Shown here: in pieces, positions 8,541 through 16,980 of the stretch
Layout: every line of letters starts with the position of its first letter
Position numbering within the stretch: the stretch's first letter is position 1
Assembly (NCBI GenBank): GCA_005804885.1
Contig: SYOX01000106.1
Location: 1 to 53,168 of the forward strand
Direction of reading: 5' to 3'
DNA length: 53,168 bases
From: Pseudomonadota bacterium
GTDB taxonomy: Bacteria > Myxococcota_A > Bradymonadia > Bradymonadales > GCA-2716585
The notes under the pieces: generated by a model
What the model was told of the DNA's origin: nothing
Database searches by the model: none
What the model saw: only the letters and a program-made list of their open reading frames with translations
Program-made: the position numbers and the translations under genes

Positions 8541-9377
8541 TTAGAACTGGCCCAGCTCACCCTGCAGGCGCAGGATCCAGTTCTCGACCTTGCCCTTGTC
8601 GTCGGCCTGCGGGTCCTTCTCCAGGTAGAGCTTGAAGTAGCGCAGCGCCTCGCGAGCGTTCTTGGCCCGCCGGTTCATCGCCCCCATGTTGAAGTAGGCG
8701 TCCGGGTGCTTCGGGTCGATCTCGATGGCCTTCTGGTAGAAGCGCTCGGCCTCGGCCATCTTCCCCTGGCGCTCGTTGAGCACCCCGAGGTTGTTGTAGG
8801 CCTCCGGCTTGTCCTTGAAGAGCCGCGTCGCCTCCTCGAAGGCCGCCTCCGCCTCCCCGAAGCGCTCCAGCGAGCTGAGGCTGTTGCCCAGGTTGTTCAG
8901 CGCGCTGGCCTGCCCCGGCTCCAACTCCAGCGAGCGCCTGTAGGCCTTGGCCGAGGGCTCGAACATCGCGTGCATCGAGTAGAAGTTGCCCAGGTTGAAG
9001 TAGAGCCGCGCGCTCTCCGGCCCCAACTCCAGCGCCTCGGCGAAGTCGGCCAGCGCCTTCTCGAACTTGCGATGGCGCATGTAGGCGAGCGCGCGGTTCT
9101 CGTACGCCTCCCCGAAGCGCGGGTCGTTCTCGATCGCCTCGCTGTAGCGATCGATCGCGCCCTCCCACTTGCCCGCCTCCAGCAGCTTGTTGCCCTCGGT
9201 GAAGTGGTTGCGCGCCTCGACCGAGCGCGTTGAAGTCAGGATCTCGCCATCCTGGGTCAAGCCCGTGCCCTGCTCGCCGAGATCATTGCACGAGGCGCCC
9301 GTCAGCAGCCCCGCCGACACGATGATGACGCAGACACGCAGCAGGGAAGATCGAAGGGTCATCAAGCAGTTCCTCAT
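8541..9377 (-). CDS. TPR-repeat lipoprotein
   Basis: 278 residues. The signal peptide ends in a non-canonical lipobox (LLTGASC, Cys near residue 29). About six tetratricopeptide repeats fill the rest (e.g. GKWEGAIDRYSEAIENDP, EAYENRALAYMRHRKFEKA, DAYFNMGAMNRRAKNAREA). TPR lipoproteins act as protein-binding scaffolds at the outer membrane; PilF/Tgl, the pilotin for type IV pili, is one example. No pilus gene adjoins it except the dead CpaF at the left edge, so a Tgl-like role is speculative. Confidence 0.85.
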   Translation of the reverse strand: MRNCLMTLRSSLLRVCVIIVSAGLLTGASCNDLGEQGTGLTQDGEILTSTRSVEARNHFTEGNKLLEAGKWEGAIDRYSEAIENDPRFGEAYENRALAYMRHRKFEKALADFAEALELGPESARLYFNLGNFYSMHAMFEPSAKAYRRSLELEPGQASALNNLGNSLSSLERFGEAEAAFEEATRLFKDKPEAYNNLGVLNERQGKMAEAERFYQKAIEIDPKHPDAYFNMGAMNRRAKNAREALRYFKLYLEKDPQADDKGKVENWILRLQGELGQF

Positions 9378-9627
9378 CCGTCACCTCAAGGCGCCGCACG
9401 CGGCGACCCCGCGCCTGGCTTCGCGCGGGACGCCATCCACAATGGCCGCTGAGTCTGCCCGTTTCAAGTGCCCGGCACAAGAGCCCCTCGGGCGCTGGCG
9501 TGTCCGCGGGCCATCTGATAACACTGCCCGCCTCGCGGGCTTCACCTGACGTCGGGACAACACCGACAGAGCGCCGCTTGCTTCCTGAGCGCGCCCGCAA
9601 GGCGCCCACGCCCCAGGAGCCCGACCC

Positions 9628-10113
9628 GTGCACGCCGCACCTCCCGACCACACCCCGCCCGCTCGCCGGGCCCTCCGATCCGGCGCGGTCGCGGCGCTGC
9701 TGCTCGCGCTCGCGATCGCCTCGCCGGCCTGCTTCACCCCCGAGGAGCTGCGCGCCCGCTCCGAGGCCCTGCCCGACCCCAGACAGGCCGAGGCCGACCT
9801 CATCTGGGCCGCCATCCTCCAGGTCGTCGAGGCCGAGGAGTCCTGGCCCGTCGACTTCAAGCGCCGCGAGGACCTCGTCCTGACCACCGAGTGGATGCCC
9901 CAGGCCGAGGGCCTGCGCAAGCGCGTGCGCTTCATGGTCGTGCTGGCCCCCATGGGCGTCGGCATCAACGTCCTGATCAAGCACCAGCGCCTTGACCCCG
10001 ACGCCGAGGCCCAGTGGCAGGACTTCTCCGACGACGCCCTCGACGAGGCCGAAAAACGCGAGGAGGCCCTGCTCGTCCAGCGCGTCCAGCGTCTGTGGCA
10101 AGCCTCCCGCTGA
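9628..10113 (+). CDS. Small putative lipoprotein, function unknown
   Basis: 161 residues from GTG at 9628. A hydrophobic segment (GAVAALLLALAIASPAC) ends in a possible lipobox Cys. The mature part is charged, with 'EELRARSEALPDPRQAEADL' and a hydrophobic strand (VRFMVVLAPMGVGINVLI). I do not recognise the family. It diverges from the TPR lipoprotein gene (250-base gap) and precedes the sigma factor gene by 199 bases. Codon use matches its neighbours. Confidence 0.6.
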   Translation: MHAAPPDHTPPARRALRSGAVAALLLALAIASPACFTPEELRARSEALPDPRQAEADLIWAAILQVVEAEESWPVDFKRREDLVLTTEWMPQAEGLRKRVRFMVVLAPMGVGINVLIKHQRLDPDAEAQWQDFSDDALDEAEKREEALLVQRVQRLWQASR

Positions 10114-10312
10114 GTCGATCTTCGCTTGACCCCTGGCCCGCCATGAAGAAGTTCCCTCACCGCGCGCTTCCAACCCCGGCCTCGCGCATCTGAGCAAAGA
10201 GGGCCTGTGCCGGGGAAGCGACCGGCCCACCCAAGCATTTCATGGTGAAGCGGCGCCACGCGGCACATCCTTGCACACCACCTCGGCGCTGGCCCACCAC
10301 GAGAGGAGCCTG

Positions 10313-11329
10313 ATGGTTTCCACCAAGTCCGACGACAAGCGCCACGACGAGGATGAGGGCATGATCGCCGAGATCGTCCCGGATGACGACGACCTGGACC
10401 TGGGCGACCTCGACCAGGAAGACGCCCCCATCGACCTGCGCATCAGGCCCATGCCCGGCGGCGACGACCTGATCAGCACCGACCCCCTGACCCAGTACCT
10501 CGCCCGATTGCGCTACGTCGAGCCCCTGCCCGCCGACGAGCAGCAGGCCCTCGCCATCCGCTACAAAGAAAAAGACGACATCCGGGCCGCCCAGAAGCTC
10601 GTGCTGACCAACCTGCGGCTCGTCGTCAAGATCTCGCGCGAGTACCAGCGCCGCTGGGCCAACCTCCTGGACCTGATCCAGGAAGGCAATGTCGGACTGG
10701 CCGAGGCCGTCAAGCGCTACGATCCCTACCGCGGCGTCAAGTTCACCTCCTACGCCCAGTACTGGATCCGCGCCATGATCCTCAACTACCTCATGAACCA
10801 CTTCCAGCCCGTCAAGATCGGCTCGACGCGCGCCGGCCGCAAGCTCTTCTTCAACCTCAAGAAAGCCCGCGAGCAGCTCCGACAGCAGGGCTTCCAGGCC
10901 ACCCCCAACCTCATCGCCGACATGCTCGGCGTCGACGAGGCCGAGGTCGTCCGCGTCAGCGAGTACCTCGACGCCCCCCCCCTCTCCATCGACGCCCGCG
11001 CGCCCGGCTACGAGAAGACCACCTACGGCGAGCTCATCCCCTCCGATGTCGACACCCCCGAGGAGGTCGCCTCTCAAGGACAGCGCAGCTTCCAGCTCGG
11101 CGAGACCATCGCCGCCTTCGGCGACAACCTCACCGACGATCGCGAGCGCGCCATCTGGTTCGAGCGCATGATCGCCGAGGACCCCGCCTCCCTCGTCATC
11201 CTCGGCGACCGCTACGGCGTCTCCAAGGAGCGCATCCGGCAGGTCGAGGCCCAGATCCGCAAGCGCTTCAAGGCCTTCCTCATCGAGCGCCACGGCGAAG
11301 AGGTCAGCCTCGAGTTCTTCGAGGACTGA
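10313..11329 (+). CDS. rpoH: RpoH-type sigma-70 family RNA polymerase sigma factor
   Basis: 338 residues from ATG 10313; the frame is open from a TTG at 10271, but GAGAGGAG at 10301-10308 sits correctly for the ATG. An acidic N-terminal stretch of about 45 residues is followed by region 1.2 (DPLTQYLARLR), region 2 (LVLTNLRLVVKISREYQRR, DLIQEGNVGLAEAVKRYD, FTSYAQYWIRAMI) and the RpoH-box-like RKLFFNLKKAREQL. Region 4 contains a helix-turn-helix (VILGDRYGVSKERIRQVE). The RpoH box places it with heat-shock and developmental sigma factors (SigB/SigC of Myxococcus are of this type), not the housekeeping RpoD. No anti-sigma gene is adjacent. Confidence 0.88.
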   Translation: MVSTKSDDKRHDEDEGMIAEIVPDDDDLDLGDLDQEDAPIDLRIRPMPGGDDLISTDPLTQYLARLRYVEPLPADEQQALAIRYKEKDDIRAAQKLVLTNLRLVVKISREYQRRWANLLDLIQEGNVGLAEAVKRYDPYRGVKFTSYAQYWIRAMILNYLMNHFQPVKIGSTRAGRKLFFNLKKAREQLRQQGFQATPNLIADMLGVDEAEVVRVSEYLDAPPLSIDARAPGYEKTTYGELIPSDVDTPEEVASQGQRSFQLGETIAAFGDNLTDDRERAIWFERMIAEDPASLVILGDRYGVSKERIRQVEAQIRKRFKAFLIERHGEEVSLEFFED

Positions 11330-11340
11330 GGATCAAGGCC

Positions 11341-11552
11341 GCCCCAGGCTCGCGCCTGCGGCTACAGAGCAGGGACGCCCCTTCGGGGCTGTCGACGGCT
11401 CTGGGCCTGCCATTGGCATCGTGTCGCTCGACTCCAGGACCTCAACATGGAGGGCCGCTTGTGTGGGGTGACATCATCCCTGGAGGTTGACGCCCCGTCG
11501 TGAGCCCCGCAGGGGCGTGCCTGCTCTGTAGCCCCAGGCGCGAGCCTGGGGC
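11341..11552. repeat. Inverted pair of REP-like units (BIME/MITE-like), 50-bp arms
   Basis: The arm at 11341-11390 is the reverse complement of 11503-11552 at 47 of 50 positions, with a 112-base spacer. Each arm contains two smaller hairpins (CAGGC..GCCTG and GCCCC..GGGGC). This is the architecture of two REP sequences in inverted orientation. The element fills most of the 413-base gap between the sigma factor gene and the convergent protease gene and may also act as a transcription stop. The rest of the gap (11553-11742) shows nothing clear. Confidence 0.75.
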
Positions 11553-11742
11553 GAGCGGGTTCCGTGCCCATCGACATGATCTCCGTCCCTGTTCACGGCC
11601 TGCTCCACACCCCCTGCCCATCCCGCCGGATCGAGGCCGTACCGCTGTCGCAGCTGCCCGCGCACCTCCTGAGATCCCATGGCGTCGCCTTCAGGTTTCT
11701 GCACCGTCCAGACGGTCTTCATCATCCCAGACGAGACTGGGA

Positions 11743-13266
11743 TCAAGTCTGGACGTCTTGACCTGGAAGGAGCCGGGATCGACGGGCGAACAAGAGGATC
11801 AGTACGGCAACCATGATCAGGAGGGAGGGAGCGCGCGGGGCCTTCGCCGGCGAGGCCTGGCAGACCGCCGCGGCCGAAGCGTCTGGGGTCTGCGCGGCCT
11901 CGTCCGCCCAGCCCTGGCCGCCGGGATCGGCCCAGACGCCGTCGGGGTCCGGGGCGGCGCCATCGTCGCCGGGCGTGCGGACGTCGGGGGAGGTCGCGCG
12001 GCAGACGGCCAGGCCGCCCTCGACGACGCAGATCGAGCCCTGCGCGCCGCAATCCAGGCGCTGGAAGCTGCCCCCCGAGCACGTCACGACGGCCTCGCCG
12101 GCGCAGAAGCCGCGCTCGTCGACGTCGCCGCAGGAGGGGGTGTCGGTGCAGAAGTAGCCCGTCTGCGCGCTGACGAAGCCGCAGCCCTGCAAGCGCTGGC
12201 GGCAGTCGACGCGGGCCAGCCGGCCGTTGTCGCAGTACTCGGCCACGTCGCCGTTGCAGCGGCCGACGGCGTCGACGTCGCCGCAGTCGCAGATGAAGCC
12301 GACCTGCGCGTTGATGTAGGCGCACTCGGTGCCGAGGGCGGCGCAGTCGCGCTGGGCGAGCTGGCCGTCCTGACACCACTGGGCCAGATCGCCCTGGCAG
12401 CGGCCCTCGAAGCCGATCCCCTGACAGGCGTCGCCCTGGGGCGGATCGTCGACCGGGGGATCAACGGGGGGATCTTCCGGCAGCTCCTCGGGCTCCTCGG
12501 GCGGGTCGATGGGCCCCGTGATGGGGTCCATCCAGTTCGTGATGGCGTCCAGGCGAGTCATGTAATCGCGGCCGACGCAGGAGTCGTCGCCGGAGGACTC
12601 GACGGCCAGCACGATCGGGCGGCCCTGGCCGTCGCGAGAGAGCAGCGGCCCTCCAGAGTCCCCGAAGCAGATCCCCCGGATCCCCTGGCCGTTGACCACG
12701 ACGCTCTCGCTCTCGACGCTCTCCAGAAGCAGGGTGGCGAACCAGCGGCCGTCGCGGCTGGCGTCGCGGGTCTCGCCGAAGCCGGAGGCCTCGACGGTGC
12801 GGCCCTCCCAGGAGCCGCCGAGGACCTCGCGGTTGGCCCGGATCGGCACGAGCCCGGACACCCGGCGGGTGGCGTCCTCGGAAAGCACGAGGATGGCGGC
12901 GTCGCGCGAGGGGTGGTTGTGGATCTGGGCGACCCGGAAGCTGGCCTGGGCCTGGGAGGGGAAGAGGCCGACGCCGAAGCCGACCTGGGACGCCGAGGTC
13001 CCCTGCGTACAGTGGCTGGCCGTGATGACGATCGTCGGCGCGATCAGGGTCCCGGTGCAGAAGTTCGCGTCGGGGAAGCCCCCCGAGTGCAGCCAGCCGA
13101 TGGCCAGCTTCTCGCCGTCGCTCAGGGGCACGGCCTGCGGCTCGCGCGTGCCGTTGACGATCGCCTGTGATCGATCGTCCAGGTCGAGGTCGTCCGCCTG
13201 CTGTCCGAGACACCCCGGAAGCAGCGCCAACGCCATGATCGCCCATCGAGAGCGCCTTTCGGCCAT
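11743..13266 (-). CDS. Secreted trypsin-like serine protease lipoprotein with Cys-rich modules and C-terminal anchor
   Basis: 507 residues from ATG 13266, chosen over an ATG 21 bases upstream because a GGGGGAT-type ribosome site precedes it. Signal peptide with lipobox LPGC (Cys19). S1 (chymotrypsin) domain about 35-260 with the triad His85 (ITASHC), Asp122 (SRDAAILVL) and Ser204 (GDSGGP). A Pro/Glu linker follows, then three Cys-rich modules of about 45 residues (pattern GxCxGDxxxxCxxGxLxxxDC). The C-terminus has a Cys, a hydrophobic helix (SLLIMVAVLILLFA) and RRSR, resembling MYXO-CTERM sorting tails but with a polar extension. Probably a surface or secreted protease for feeding or predation (inference). 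It is convergent with the sigma factor gene. Confidence 0.88.
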   Translation of the reverse strand: MAERRSRWAIMALALLPGCLGQQADDLDLDDRSQAIVNGTREPQAVPLSDGEKLAIGWLHSGGFPDANFCTGTLIAPTIVITASHCTQGTSASQVGFGVGLFPSQAQASFRVAQIHNHPSRDAAILVLSEDATRRVSGLVPIRANREVLGGSWEGRTVEASGFGETRDASRDGRWFATLLLESVESESVVVNGQGIRGICFGDSGGPLLSRDGQGRPIVLAVESSGDDSCVGRDYMTRLDAITNWMDPITGPIDPPEEPEELPEDPPVDPPVDDPPQGDACQGIGFEGRCQGDLAQWCQDGQLAQRDCAALGTECAYINAQVGFICDCGDVDAVGRCNGDVAEYCDNGRLARVDCRQRLQGCGFVSAQTGYFCTDTPSCGDVDERGFCAGEAVVTCSGGSFQRLDCGAQGSICVVEGGLAVCRATSPDVRTPGDDGAAPDPDGVWADPGGQGWADEAAQTPDASAAAVCQASPAKAPRAPSLLIMVAVLILLFARRSRLLPGQDVQT

Positions 13267-13770
13267 GGAGATCCCCCGCTGGCCCATCCACGTCTACGCG
13301 TCCCGCCCTCGCCCATCATAGCACAAAGGCGGCCGCACGCACCTTCATCAACTCCACAAAGCGTGCCACCCCGCCCTGACGCGCTCGCCGACCCGGAGGG
13401 TGACAAGATGGCGCAGATCGTCGCCTGCTTCGCCCCTGATTGAGACATCCGCGCCACAGGCAGCGCGCCGATCCGCGCCTCTCGCCCTTGATCGCGAGCC
13501 CTCGCGACCCGCCCCAGGCGGCCAGCGCCCCATCGCAGGTGATCGCGGCCCGCCCACGGCGACCCGCTGCGGGGGCGGGGGCGGGGGGCAAGGGCCGGTG
13601 TCGGGGCGCAGGTCCGGTGGGGGCGGGTCGCGAGGGCGGCGAGTCGGAGGGGGGGGTTGACGGGCTGGCTCAAAACAACCACCGTCAAGCTCCTTGGAGG
13701 GTCATCGAGCGCGTGAGGGCGTCGGGGCGGCGCGCAGGAGGCGCTGACCGCGCCAGGGGAGGGCCTGAGG
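13267..13770. other. 504-base non-coding gap with G-rich tracts
   Basis: The region lies between the divergent protease gene and the lipocalin-like gene and should hold both promoters. I could not place a convincing -35/-10 pair. G-tracts at 13571-13593 and about 13616-13660 have four or more runs of three or more G and could form quadruplexes. No convincing gene was found on either strand. Confidence 0.4.
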
Positions 13771-14805
13771 GTGAGGCAGCTTTATCGGCCGGCGAGGATG
13801 CCGGCGCACTTCTTCGACGTGTACCAGTGGAGGCCAGGGCGGCTGGGGCTCTACGAGTCGAACTACATCAAGGCGAACAGCCCCGACGGCCAGCGGGCGA
13901 TCTGGATCAAGCACAACATCCTGGCGCCGCTGGACCCGCGCCAGCCGGCGGTGGCGGAGATCTGGTGCGCCCTCTTCGAGCGAGGCCGGTGGCCCGCGGC
14001 CCGCGTCATCAAGCAAGAGATCCCGATGAGCGCGATGTCGCTGGCTCAGGACGAGGCCCGGATGGAGGGGCCTGGGGTCTTCTTGAGCCCGACGAGGACG
14101 CAGACCCGGATCGCGCAGGGGGGGCGGCAGGCGGCGTGGGAGATCGACATCACGGTCGAAGAGGCGCCCACCGGAGCGCCCATCGTGCACTTCCCGTCGG
14201 CGCGGCTCTACACGCTGCCCTTGCCCAGAAAGAAGCTGCTCACGCCGGCGCCTCGGACGCGCTGGGAGGGGGCGCTGATCTTCGAGGGCGAGCGGATCGA
14301 GATCGAGGGGTGGGTCGGCTGGCGCAACCACAACTGGGGCACGGAACACGCCCGCACCTACGCCTACGGCAACTGCAACCTCTTCGCGGGGCGCCCCGAC
14401 GCGATCTTCGAGGGCTTCAGCGCGCGGCTGAGGATCGGCGGCGGCCAGACGCCCTTCATCAGCGCGGGGGTGATCCGGGTCTACGGCGAGGATATGGCCT
14501 TCAACAGCCCGGGCTCGTTGCTCAGGGCCAGGGCGGAGGTCAGCTTTCCTGAGTGGAGGCTGGAGTTGAGCAGCCCGGCGGGGCGGGCCTCGGTCGTGCA
14601 GCGCGCGCCGGTGGAGAGCTTCGTGGGGCTGCGCTACCGGCACCCGGACGGGGCCTTGAGCCACTGCTACAACAGCAAGTGGGCCGAGACGACGGTGAGG
14701 CTGCGGCCTCGCCAGGGTCGAGAGGTGATCCTGAGCGGCGAGCTGGGGGAGCTGGAGTTCCTCTTCGTCGATCCCATCGAGGGGATCGCGCTGCATGGGG
14801 AGTGA
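13771..14805 (+). CDS. CrtC/AttH-like lipocalin-fold protein
   Basis: 344 residues from GTG 13771, with AGGGGAGGG at 13756-13764 upstream; an ATG nine codons later is an alternative. No signal peptide. The sequence is rich in beta strands with many Trp/Tyr. It carries GWRNHNWGTEHA (about residues 186-197), the 'HNWG' signature seen in hydroxyneurosporene synthase CrtC, AttH and tocopherol-cyclase-like double-lipocalin proteins. CrtC hydrates carotenoids, but no carotenoid genes are nearby, so the substrate is open. It converges on the CHAP-like gene, with a parS site in the 84-base gap. Confidence 0.6.
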   Translation: MRQLYRPARMPAHFFDVYQWRPGRLGLYESNYIKANSPDGQRAIWIKHNILAPLDPRQPAVAEIWCALFERGRWPAARVIKQEIPMSAMSLAQDEARMEGPGVFLSPTRTQTRIAQGGRQAAWEIDITVEEAPTGAPIVHFPSARLYTLPLPRKKLLTPAPRTRWEGALIFEGERIEIEGWVGWRNHNWGTEHARTYAYGNCNLFAGRPDAIFEGFSARLRIGGGQTPFISAGVIRVYGEDMAFNSPGSLLRARAEVSFPEWRLELSSPAGRASVVQRAPVESFVGLRYRHPDGALSHCYNSKWAETTVRLRPRQGREVILSGELGELEFLFVDPIEGIALHGE

Positions 14806-14852
14806 GCGGCCCTGCGCGGCGCCTTGAGAGGGCGCGGAGGCCGTGATCGCGG

Positions 14853-14868
14853 CGTTTCACGTGAAACA
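14853..14868. promoter_or_regulatory. parS: parS-like ParB-binding site 1
   Basis: CGTTTCACGTGAAACA matches the widely conserved chromosomal parS consensus TGTTNCACGTGAAACA at all but the first base. It lies in the gap between two convergent genes (14805 and 14890). Confidence 0.82.
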
Positions 14869-14889
14869 AAGGGGGGGCAGGGGGAGGAT

Positions 14890-15861
14890 CTAGAGCGAGC
14901 CGAGGTCCATGGAGGGGCTCCAGTTGTCGATGACCATCAGCTCGGTGCGGTCGCCCAGGAGGCTGCCGAAGCCAGCGAAGAGCTCGCCGGCGAGCTGCTG
15001 GGTGAAGGGCGGATCGTCCGGGCGAGCGGTGCGCAGGGTGGCGTTCCAGAGCTTCTTGCCGGTCTTGTTGCGGGCCAGGCGCGGGTTCTCGAGGTTGACG
15101 ACGAAGCTGTCGACCTTGCCGTTGAGGTAGGACAGGACGTGGATGGTGCCGTCCTCGTCGACGCCTTCCACGAGGCCGACGTGGGTGTACCAGTCGTTGT
15201 TGCGGCCGTCGTTGTTGCGGTCAAAGGTGTTGTGGAAGAAGATCACGTCCCCGACCGCCGGGCGCGTGGCGTGGTAGATCCGCCCTCGGCGCTTGAAGTT
15301 GTCGTGGAGGGTGGCGATGACCTGCTCGCCCTTGCCGGCCTCCAGATCGACGCCGTTGACCTTGTAGATCGCGCGGATGAACTCGGCGGCGTGGAGCGGC
15401 CCCTTGTCGTCGCTGAGCGAGGGGGGGTCGAAGGCGTCGTCCTCGGGCGCCGCGGGCAGCTCGACCTCGAAGGTCTGCTCATCGGGGGGGGCGTCCTGGG
15501 CGGCGAAGGACTTCGGGGGGTTCCTCGACCCGCTCTTGTGCTCAGCGGGGTCGTCGAGGGGCGCCTCGGGGCGCCAGTCGACGATCTGGGAGCCCGCCGA
15601 ACTCGACGGCCTCAAGCCCGCGCTGGAGCGAGAGCTCGAGGCGCTCTGGGAGACGCCGACGGCGCCGGGCTCCTGGACGAGGTGGGCCGCCCGTCGCCCG
15701 GTGGGGTCAAAGCGGATTTTAGGCGGCGGGCTGGTCGAGGCCGCGCCGTTGAGCTGGGCGCTCTCGTAGAGGGTGAAGGGGGGGCGGCGCGCTTCGAAGC
15801 CGCTGCAGGCGGACAGGACAAGCGCCGCGCCGACGATCCACTCAAGCTTCAAGTTCTTCAT
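14890..15861 (-). CDS. CHAP/NlpC-P60-like lipoprotein lacking the catalytic cysteine
   Basis: 323 residues from ATG 15861 (GGAGGG just upstream), not from the further upstream in-frame ATG. Lipobox LSAC with Cys19. A long disordered Ser/Pro/Asp-rich region spans about 25-150. The CHAP-like domain (about 152-275) has 'HAAEFIRAIYKVNGVD' where peptidases of this fold have 'DCSGFVRAVY', so Ala replaces the nucleophilic Cys. It also has 'RPAVGDVIFF', a DxNxDGxxxD-type calcium loop (DRNNDGRNND, 214-223), and the usual His in WYTHVGLVE (227). It may bind peptidoglycan or calcium rather than cleave. Alternative: the nucleophile sits elsewhere and the family is a divergent CHAP. It is convergent with the lipocalin-like gene. 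Confidence 0.7.
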   Translation of the reverse strand: MKNLKLEWIVGAALVLSACSGFEARRPPFTLYESAQLNGAASTSPPPKIRFDPTGRRAAHLVQEPGAVGVSQSASSSRSSAGLRPSSSAGSQIVDWRPEAPLDDPAEHKSGSRNPPKSFAAQDAPPDEQTFEVELPAAPEDDAFDPPSLSDDKGPLHAAEFIRAIYKVNGVDLEAGKGEQVIATLHDNFKRRGRIYHATRPAVGDVIFFHNTFDRNNDGRNNDWYTHVGLVEGVDEDGTIHVLSYLNGKVDSFVVNLENPRLARNKTGKKLWNATLRTARPDDPPFTQQLAGELFAGFGSLLGDRTELMVIDNWSPSMDLGSL

Positions 15862-16149
15862 GAGCCCTCCATGCTCCGCCGCCCCTCTCGGAGCCTCAGC
15901 CATCCTGGCGGCTCTCCTGCGGGGGGAGTTGAATGTAGGATAGTGTGCCCTGGGCCACCACCCTTCATGACACTACGGAGCCTCGGGTCGCGGTCAAAAA
16001 AATAGCCCGATCGAGGGCGTCGGCGGGTGTGGGCGCTCCGAGCGCTGGCGTGCTACAATGGGGCGTGGTCAGCGGCATAAACGCGCCGGACAGCCGGTTC
16101 GCAGGTTGGGGAAGCCGTCGTGGTCGAGCCGCAACGCGTGGGGGGTGCT

Positions 16150-16878
16150 TTGGAAAAGCCTGGCAATGTCAACGCCGCAGGGGCGCTCCTGCTGGCCGGC
16201 GGGATCATGACGACGCTGGTGTCGGTGGGGATCGCGCTGGGGACCTTCTTCCTCTGGATCCCGTGGATCTACGGGATCATCGCGGGCATCTACGCGATCG
16301 TGAAGGGCTCCCAGCTCCTGGGCTACAACGGGACAGGCCCGGCGCCGGGGGTCCCGACGGCGGCGGCGGTGATGCTGATCGTCAACGTCCTGAACTGCGA
16401 CATGATGTCGATGACGCTGGGGATCGTGGCGCTGGCGCTGCTCAACGACAACCAGACCCGCGCCTACCTCGAAGGCAACACGCAGCAGGGAGCCGCCGGC
16501 CAGCACTTCGCCCAGGCGCAGCAGACCCAGCAGGCCCAGAGCTTCGCCCAGGCCCCCGCCCAGAGCTTCAACGCCCCGACGCCCTCCTCCTGGGGGCCGC
16601 CGCCGACGGCCTCGCCGCAGACCATCCCCGAGACGCCGAGCTGGAAGGCCCAGGGCTGGGGATCGCAGCCCTTGAGCACCGGCGGGGTCGCGGGCGGCTC
16701 GCCGCCGACCCTCAAGGAGGCGCCCGCCAAGGAAGCCCAGATGTGGGAGGACGACATGGACGACTGGGACCGGCGCTTCAGCGAGGTGGCGAAGGAGCCC
16801 TCGGAGGCCGCCGAGGTGGCCGAGGTCGGCGCGGGAGCGGGCGGCTGGGGATCGAGCTGGGACAAGGACAAGGGCTAA
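16150..16878 (+). CDS. Small multi-pass membrane protein with Gln/Ala-rich tail
   Basis: 242 residues if translation starts at TTG 16150, which follows GGGGGGTG; the frame is open from GTG 16120. Hydrophobic segments at about 11-33 (AGALLLAGGIMTTLVSVGIALG), 34-55 (FFLWIPWIYGIIAGIYAIV) and 70-105 suggest three or four membrane helices, an arrangement like DUF4190-type proteins. The C-terminal half is low complexity (Gln/Ala, then Pro/Ser, then acidic with Trp). Function unknown. It is divergent from the CHAP-like gene and convergent with the kinase gene. Confidence 0.65.
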   Translation: MEKPGNVNAAGALLLAGGIMTTLVSVGIALGTFFLWIPWIYGIIAGIYAIVKGSQLLGYNGTGPAPGVPTAAAVMLIVNVLNCDMMSMTLGIVALALLNDNQTRAYLEGNTQQGAAGQHFAQAQQTQQAQSFAQAPAQSFNAPTPSSWGPPPTASPQTIPETPSWKAQGWGSQPLSTGGVAGGSPPTLKEAPAKEAQMWEDDMDDWDRRFSEVAKEPSEAAEVAEVGAGAGGWGSSWDKDKG

Positions 16879-16980
16879 AGTGGCGCGCGGGCTCGCTTTT
16901 TTGAGCGAAGACCCGGTGCGTCGGGCCGAGGCTGTGTCCGACCATTCTCCCGTCGGTCGGTTCAGGTTGTCGGGTGTCGG

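Noticed and set aside
13571..13660. G-tract region as a functional quadruplex switch
   Set aside because: G-runs are expected by chance in DNA this GC-rich and nothing ties them to the flanking promoters; noted only as a property of the gap.
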